Source: Daphnia pulex (Eukaryota; Arthropoda; Branchiopoda; Diplostraca; Daphniidae). From it: a stretch of 64,000 nucleotides of DNA. Positions 57,985 to 64,000 of the stretch are shown here, piece by piece. A program made the position numbers and the translations under genes. Position 1 is the stretch's first letter. Every line of letters starts with the position of its first letter. The stretch spans positions 11,470,001 to 11,534,000 of the forward strand of contig NC_060023.1 of NCBI RefSeq assembly GCF_021134715.1, in the 5' to 3' direction. The notes below the pieces were generated by a model that was not told the origin of the DNA, made no database searches, and saw nothing but the letters and a program-made list of their open reading frames with translations.

Positions 57985-59474
57985 TTATCTTATTTTCTTT
58001 TGAGAGTGCTGCATGATTATCAATGGGAAAAAAGTTAGTGATGAATGGGAAACAGAAAGGGGATTTACATAGTTACCTGTTTCTTTAGAAGATAAGCATT
58101 TCTGTAGTATTGGCCAAAAAGGAAGAGGAATGATGACATGTACACCACCAAGGCATACTGCATCCAGAGGGGAAAGTCACAGCCGTAAATCAGGGCTCTC
58201 ACACCCAGAACCAACGCTGAGACAAATTGTGCCTGCAAATCAAGTGTGCGAAAAGTTTAAATCACGCACTTGCACCAAACATGGACATGACTAACCATTT
58301 GGAGAATAGTGAGGTATTTTTTCCAGCAGAGATATTTTTGGACCTTGGGACCACAAGCAGCCAAGGCATAATACAGGTACATGGCAACGTGAATAATACT
58401 GTTGACCATGGCTGCAAAGAACGCTGCAATTGTTTGCGAGTAACATACAGTTAAAAAATGACTTGGTTTGCAACACATAAAATAAAAGTGTTCCAATACC
58501 TGATCCGCCGGGAACCCATTTCACACCAATCCACCAGAGCATAAACATTGTCGAGTGGTGGTACACGTGCAGAAAAGTCAATTGCTGCCACTTTTTTCGC
58601 ATCACCAGAAAGATGGTGTCCAGCATTTCAACCAGGCGAGAGACGTAGTAAAACCATAATGCCGAAGCGATCTAAATCAATCATTCAAATCGTTTAATCT
58701 TGAATTCGAATTCAAAAATTTTCCACAGAGAACGACAAGTCGACAACGAAGTTGCTCTGCCATTTTTGAAAACCGCAACGAAATATTTTGAACATTCGTC
58801 TGCATTTCAACTAGTTCGACCAGTGACTACTAGATGGCCATGCGACTGACAGTTGTCGTCGTCTGCTATTGAAAACTCGACAACTATGAACTATCGGCTA
58901 AATTTTTTTAAGTTAAAATGTCTTTTACCCTAATTTCATCGGGATCCTCAGAGTAATTGACGGGTTGACAGAGCCAATTGTATTGCTTGCGATGTTGCGT
59001 CACAGCCAGCTGTCATCAAATGAACCCGACCAAGAAAAGTTGATGTGAAACAATTAATGACATTATCAGTTGAATGGAATAATCACCTCAAGTCCGATGT
59101 AGAGATTAAGTAGCGCCATGGCCAGATTATAAGGTATCAGGATACCACGTATGGAAAACGGTTTCCTTTTGGCCATGAACCGCCTTCCGTAATAGATGGA
59201 CGTGAGGTAGGCCATGGCGATGAGCAATGTCGGAACAGGAGACGCCATCAGCGGCCATTTGGCTACTCGTGGATCTATAATATGCCGGCCGACACAAATT
59301 TTTAGAAAATCACCCGTCAATGAGAGGACAATAAAAAACCAAATTTCAATGTTAAATGAATGACTACATACCTGCCCGGCTCATGCACCATCCGTAAAAC
59401 TGGACAACTCGTTGATAAACACTGACGAAATGAAACGAGAATTCCGAATAGATTCGACTGATGGACGTCTCCAT
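57985..59474 (-). CDS. Very long chain fatty acid elongase, ELOVL4-like, about 283 aa
   Basis: Minus-strand exons: 59372-59474, 59087-59274, 58929-59009, 58500-58671, 58296-58423, 58077-58232 and 57985-58008. It has the complete ELO set: VEMLDT, the histidine box [18 protein letters not shown] and T-x-LQ-x-x-QF. About six or seven membrane helices are expected. The last tiny exon encodes HSQKKIR, so the protein ends KKIR, an ER-retrieval KKXX signal. ELO proteins catalyse the condensation step (acyl-CoA plus malonyl-CoA) of fatty acid elongation in the [13 protein letters not shown] and the [16 protein letters not shown] region resemble ELOVL4 more than ELOVL1/7 from memory. The start is ATG 59474; no good upstream alternative. 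Confidence 0.9.
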
Positions 59475-60317
59475 CTTTTTTTTCGACAAACTTAACTCAA
59501 ACCAAAAAAACACGATGCAATTGCACACAACACCCTTACGGTATAGGTAACGATTACGCAATGCAGCAATAAGCCACGAAGAAGAAGAAGCTCGCGGATT
59601 ATTCCGGCACGGAAGAAGAAGCGCGTGGCTTGCCGAAAATGTCGGTTCGGTTTTTAACACGACCAGCCAAATAATATGTCTAGTCGTTCGCTTCTGCTCC
59701 TGCTGTTGGAGGGGGGGATTTTTATTTCGATCAATAAAGAACGGAGAAGGGGAGATTTCCTGCTCGTATTAGGGGTGGAAGGGGGGACCCCCACCACCCG
59801 GCGACGCAGTCGCAGTCCCATCATATCATTCCAACCGATTCGAAACAAATTGAATAAAATTATTTTCTAGTGTTTAATTTGGTGTGTATTTTTTATTATA
59901 TCGTCCGAAAATGCGACACGTAAGATAGAAATCAGAATAACTGTTGTTTGACTAGAATTTCAAAATAATGGCTGATATCAAATTTGGTTATATATTTCCT
60001 ACAGTATTCAATACAGTTCAGATTGAATTTCTGTGTTGGTTAATTTAATAGAAATGATCCGCTTTGGTAGGAGGACGTATAGACGGCGTGTCGTTCGAAT
60101 TTGAATTCCAATCATGTTTAAATAAATTATTTTGATGGAATATAACGATTAAAACATCGATCAAAAGATAGACAAGTAGGAAATTGTTGGTAATAATAAT
60201 AACATTTGGTGGTGGGGGGGAATCAAATGTCAGATACATCGAACAGGGGGTGGAATAATAGGGGGGCTGTGCTCTTATTCTCCGAGTGGATTTTGTTGTT
60301 GTTGGTGGTTGCGGGCA
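59475..60317. other. Spacer, ELOVL to RFamide gene
   Basis: ELOVL promoter region plus the RFamide 3' flank. No core promoter element is clear. Confidence 0.4.
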
Positions 60318-61731
60318 TTAACGGCGAGAAGAAGAAGAAGAATCGGGTAGGTGGACAAGGCTCATCATTTGCCGGCCGGCGGATGGAGTGCGGCGGGCGG
60401 ATCGGCGTACAGTTTCGCCCCATCGGTTCGACGTCGGGAAGAAACTGCGACCGAAACGAATGAAATTGGATCTCAAACTGCGAGAAGGGCGAGCCGGATG
60501 AAACGATCGCTCTCCATCCTTGCCGGAATCCGATTCGTTCAACCCCATCAACCTGAGATTCATTCCAGACACACAAACACCCAAAAAAGAGAAGAAGAAA
60601 ATAATGTAAATAACATTCGGGTTACAACGCACGGATGTCTTATATAACCTCCCACGCGCTCGGCACAGATTTCACGAGACCGGCATCATTTTATAAATAA
60701 ATTAAATTTCAATGCCAGTTAATTTCTCTCGGAACTTGGAGCAGCACAGCAGTCGAAAAATATATGGGCGACATTTTTCTTCCTCCTTTTTAATTGGTTA
60801 CACAACTTTTGAGCTCTGAAAAAGTTGACAACAACTAGTCGATTCAACTTTTATGGCGCTCGGGTGACAAGTGGACGAATTTCGGCGGAATTTCGGGAAA
60901 GTCGCACATATCAATTTCATCAAGGGAACATTAAAAAACGTCAAGACTGCTATCCTCGAAAGATGTGAGAGCATTAAAAAATAGTCGTAAAAAAAGTTTG
61001 GACTCGAGCGAGAAGGAATCGGGAGCAGTTTGGATGAAATATTTCCACTGATTTAATTTTTGAAATTCAATTAACTGTGAAATGGATCGAAAAAAAAGAA
61101 TCGCCGAATAAGGGACTTGAACCCTTGACCTCAGGATTAAAAGTCCCGCGCTCTACCGACTGAGCTAACCCGGCGTTATCAATTCAAGTTAAATAAAAAA
61201 TCCGGACCTTATTTCCTAAAGTGATTCGATCAATCATGTATAAGGGGGAAGATGGAAAGTGATTAAACTTAATAAATAGGGTTAGTTTTTAAAAAATAAC
61301 CGCCGCGATATATACCTGATGGGTTGCGTTGGCTGCATCTGACGGCTGACATCAGTCTTGATCACTCCTCCGCCGCTGCGTCCGAACCGGATGAAATTCT
61401 TATTTAACGCACTGCGGCGATAAAGCGCAGCGATGGGAGCCGATGCCCCACTTCGGCTGGTAACCAACGGCTCGGCTTCTTGTCTCTTGCTCTGTCGATA
61501 AAGATCTTTCATGGCGCTCAAGTACAATTCAATCCCTTTATTGTTGTTGTCGTCCTCTTCTGCCGAGTCGGATGATCCAGCAGCACTGCCGGATAGAAAA
61601 TTCTCGTCGTCGACATCTTCTTCCGGCGTTTCGTCATCCGGCCGGACTTGGCCGACGTTGACGATCATCATCAGACCGAGAATGAGCATCAGGAAACGCA
61701 GCCCGTTCATGTTTCTGTAGTTCCGGTTCAT
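60318..61731 (-). CDS. FMRFamide-like (FIRFamide) neuropeptide precursor, about 216 aa
   Basis: Two minus-strand exons, 61316-61731 and 60318-60552, joined in phase across an Arg codon (AG|G). The signal peptide is MNGLRFLMLILGLMMIV, from the second Met at codon 8; the first ATG at 61731 adds seven residues. An acidic spacer precedes RR, then SALNKNFIRFG-R. Exon 2 holds SR, then SLRSNFIRFG-R. Each core ends FIRFG before a basic residue, giving two predicted C-terminally amidated peptides, SALNKNFIRFamide and SLRSNFIRFamide. The ends resemble the extended crustacean FMRFamide-like peptides (NRNFLRFamide). Such peptides act on muscle, heart and neurons through GPCRs. A tRNA gene sits in the intron on the same strand. 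Confidence 0.82.
61103..61174 (-). tRNA. tRNA-Lys (anticodon UUU)
   Basis: The 72-nt cloverleaf read on the minus strand closes fully: acceptor stem GCCGGGT/ATTCGGC (two G-U pairs), D arm GCTC...GAGC, anticodon arm CGGGA-CTTTTAA-TCCTG with anticodon TTT, T arm AAGGG-TTCAAGT-CCCTT. No CCA is encoded and no intron is present, as expected for a nuclear tRNA. It lies inside the RFamide precursor intron, same strand. Confidence 0.95.
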
Positions 61732-64000
61732 ATTCCGTCAATCCTTTTTTCTAGAAATGATTTTCCAATTGAAAAAATTTCGTTCACGAAATTAAATACT
61801 GCTCAAATTAAATACAAATCGAATCTATAATGAAGGGAAAGTATGAAATTGCCCATTCCACAACAGCAGTCGACTACAAGTAATTGCAAACGTACGTCAA
61901 TTGCGGTTTAACGTATTAAGGAAAATGTATACTAACCGATTTTAGATATCGTCTGCTGTCGGTGACGTGTTATTAGTGATGCTGTCCGATCAAGGTGACA
62001 GTGCCGGCAGAAGAAGAAGCTAAGCTTTAGCCAGCGGCCGAAAGGAATCTCGATTGAAAACCCAAAAAAAAACAATGTTGCGCTGCTGCTGCTGGAACTG
62101 GAACGGCTGTGACGAGTTCGTTCGTGAGACTGGCAGAGTCTGCGGCTGGTCGGACCACTTTTGACTCGTTCGGGTCGGCTCAGCCTCGTCTGCTGGGAAA
62201 AGGAAACCCACGCCCCAGCTCCACCCCCATCTTAAAAATCCTATTCCCATCACTCACAATAACATTGCGTCACTACAAGAAGAACAAAAAATGAAGGGGG
62301 GGGGGGGGTCGAACAATTTGACATTTATCGAGTGATTTGTTCGAGAGAGGGGGGTGCGAATCGATCAAGGGGGTTGTATAGTGTGTGTCGAGTGTCACGA
62401 CGGGATGAGCTTTTGGGTTGCATCACGCGCATTTCAAAGCATTTCGTATCGGCGGGCCCCATCATCCCGCGTGTGGTTGTTTGATGTGTTTTGTATCACT
62501 CGTTTCATCAACATCCGGTCGAGTGTCACATTCGCAATATGGTCATATGTAGGAATCGAATGACAAGGACTTAAAATATCAACCCGCCATTTTTGAATTG
62601 AAATTTGTTTTTGGGCTTTTTTTTTTAGAATTAAAATTAAATCCAAGTGAATCGTCGTGTGCGGACAGACGGAAAATTTATGTACAACTAGAACAAAAGT
62701 AAGTGGGCGATAACATGTAATTTTAAATTTTTGTTTGGCGCACAAGTAAATAAATATATATTCAATGATTCTATTATGTTTCCGTAACATACTATAAGAG
62801 TTCCGGAATAAGACTTCAGGAAGAATCAAAAATCTCAACAAGTTGTTCAGACAATACGCAGGTGAAAAAACCAAAAAATTCAAAACTTTTTTTTTCAGAA
62901 GAAGAAGAAAAGAAAAAAAACTTGTCGGATTTATCAAAGGGAGCGGAAAAAAACATTTGAAAAGCTTCAAAAACTTTTGCGTGTAGTACCAGCGACGGAA
63001 GAGCTCTAATTAACTGGATGTTGAAGTCGCTCGTTAATCAATGCTTTCGTGATATATAGGTTCAGACAAATAATATCTCCACGCATTTAATGATCTACTA
63101 CACCGCCGAAAGCTCTTGTTTTAGACGGAATTAGAGGGAAAAACGTTGACATTTGAATGATAAATCCGCCAGCCGCCGATTTCTGACTGAAGGCCAATTG
63201 CATCAAATGGCCATTCCGTGTAAACCGGCGGCTCCTTATACGACTTATAATGGACGAAAAGGTTGGGTCAGGCACTCAGTTCCCATCAAAATATTAGCCA
63301 ATTCCGTCTTTTCATATTCCGGTCGGCCGGCAACAGCACTGCGTTTCCGTTTCTTACATAAATGCGCAATCCAGAAACTTAAATGATGTGATACGAGGTC
63401 ACTAAAATCCGTATTACCACTGAGTGCTGCTGCTACTACTCCTGTTGCTTCGACTCGAGACTTTCTTATTAAATCTTTTAAACATTATTAAGTGCCAGAA
63501 AGGGGGGGGGGGAGGAGGACTCTACGACCGGAAATGGCGTCTTTCTTTTGTGCCACCCTTGTGAAAACTGAGTTAATACAAAAAAAAGCCCAACTGCATT
63601 TCGGCTGGCCTGGTGACGCCGGAGTAGTATAAGAATCAAACGTTATTTCGGCTCCATTTTTTTTCCCTCTTTTGTATTTTATTGGACGTCATTCATAATC
63701 AAATTTGACGTTGTTCACTCCACTGCCGTTGGCTCTTTTTTCTATATGAGAATTCGTACGTACCAAAGATTATTCCCAATGGCATCAATCAGCACTCGCT
63801 TTTTCTCACTTGGCCAACACGCCCCCTTTTAAAAAATCACTAATCGGGTTTCTCAACTATTAGATCGGCACTGATCAAGCGTCCTTTGAACATCCAGCCG
63901 GAATGAAATGGTAAAAAAAAACACTTTCATCCATTCCGGTTCAAGAAAAATAGAATTGAGACAAAATTCACATTTTTCTTAATAAATAATTTGGGCTGTA
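61732..64000. other. Right-end intergenic region
   Basis: AT-rich with G runs at about 62297-62308 and 63502-63512. The upstream region of the RFamide gene is probably here. No coding exon is supported. Confidence 0.4.

Overview
The window is animal nuclear DNA. It has spliced genes with mostly 60-300 bp GT-AG introns, TATA-box promoters and scattered AT-rich spacers. The gene content points to a branchiopod crustacean, most likely Daphnia or a close relative: short-exon collagen-like secreted proteins, Tyr-Tyr-Thr-Thr repeat proteins, a Deltameth_res-type mitochondrial segment and compact introns. The species call is inference. All exon coordinates were worked out by hand from reading frame and splice signals and may be off by a base.

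Layout. 1-10.9 kb: three tandem paralogues (plus strand) of a family I cannot name, sharing leader, splice phases and a C-P/F-GNV-x-F-x-C motif; an HMG-box-like gene lies between copies 1 and 2 on the minus strand. 10.9-13.4 kb: minus-strand collagen-like gene 1. 15.2-15.8 kb: VMO-I family gene (minus). 16.9-19.5 kb: DOMON/copper monooxygenase of the MOXD1/DBH class. 20.1-21.6 kb: chymotrypsin-fold protein whose catalytic Ser is replaced by Asp. 22.0-23.1 and 29.1-30.1 kb: two minus-strand paralogues of a secreted protein I do not recognise. They flank 24.9-28.6 kb, an apoptosis-inducing factor (AIFM1) gene whose N-terminal exons encode a Deltameth_res-like membrane segment. Three of its introns hold look-alike box C/D snoRNA candidates. 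33.4-36.4 kb: TMTC2-type O-mannosyltransferase. 37.5-41.8 kb: collagen-like gene 2. 43.7-46.8 kb: decaying tandem array of YYTTKA-repeat secreted-protein genes. 47.3-48.3 kb: two small inverted-repeat elements. 48.3-55.8 kb: AT-rich, no convincing gene. 55.9-57.3 kb: collagen-like gene 3, with a promoter like that of gene 2. 58.0-59.5 kb: ELOVL4-type elongase (minus). 60.3-61.7 kb: precursor of FIRFamide neuropeptides (minus) with a tRNA-Lys(UUU) gene in its intron.

The region is largely extracellular: three collagens, VMO-I, a protease homologue, two furin-site secreted proteins and a repeat-protein array, with housekeeping genes (AIF, TMTC2, ELOVL) between. Local duplication is the main theme, visible in the 1-10 kb family, the secreted pair, collagens 2/3 and the YYTTKA array. 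The points most worth following are the snoRNA set and Deltameth_res fusion in AIF, the intron-nested tRNA in the RFamide gene, the Asp-for-Ser protease and the membrane-type segment in collagen 2.
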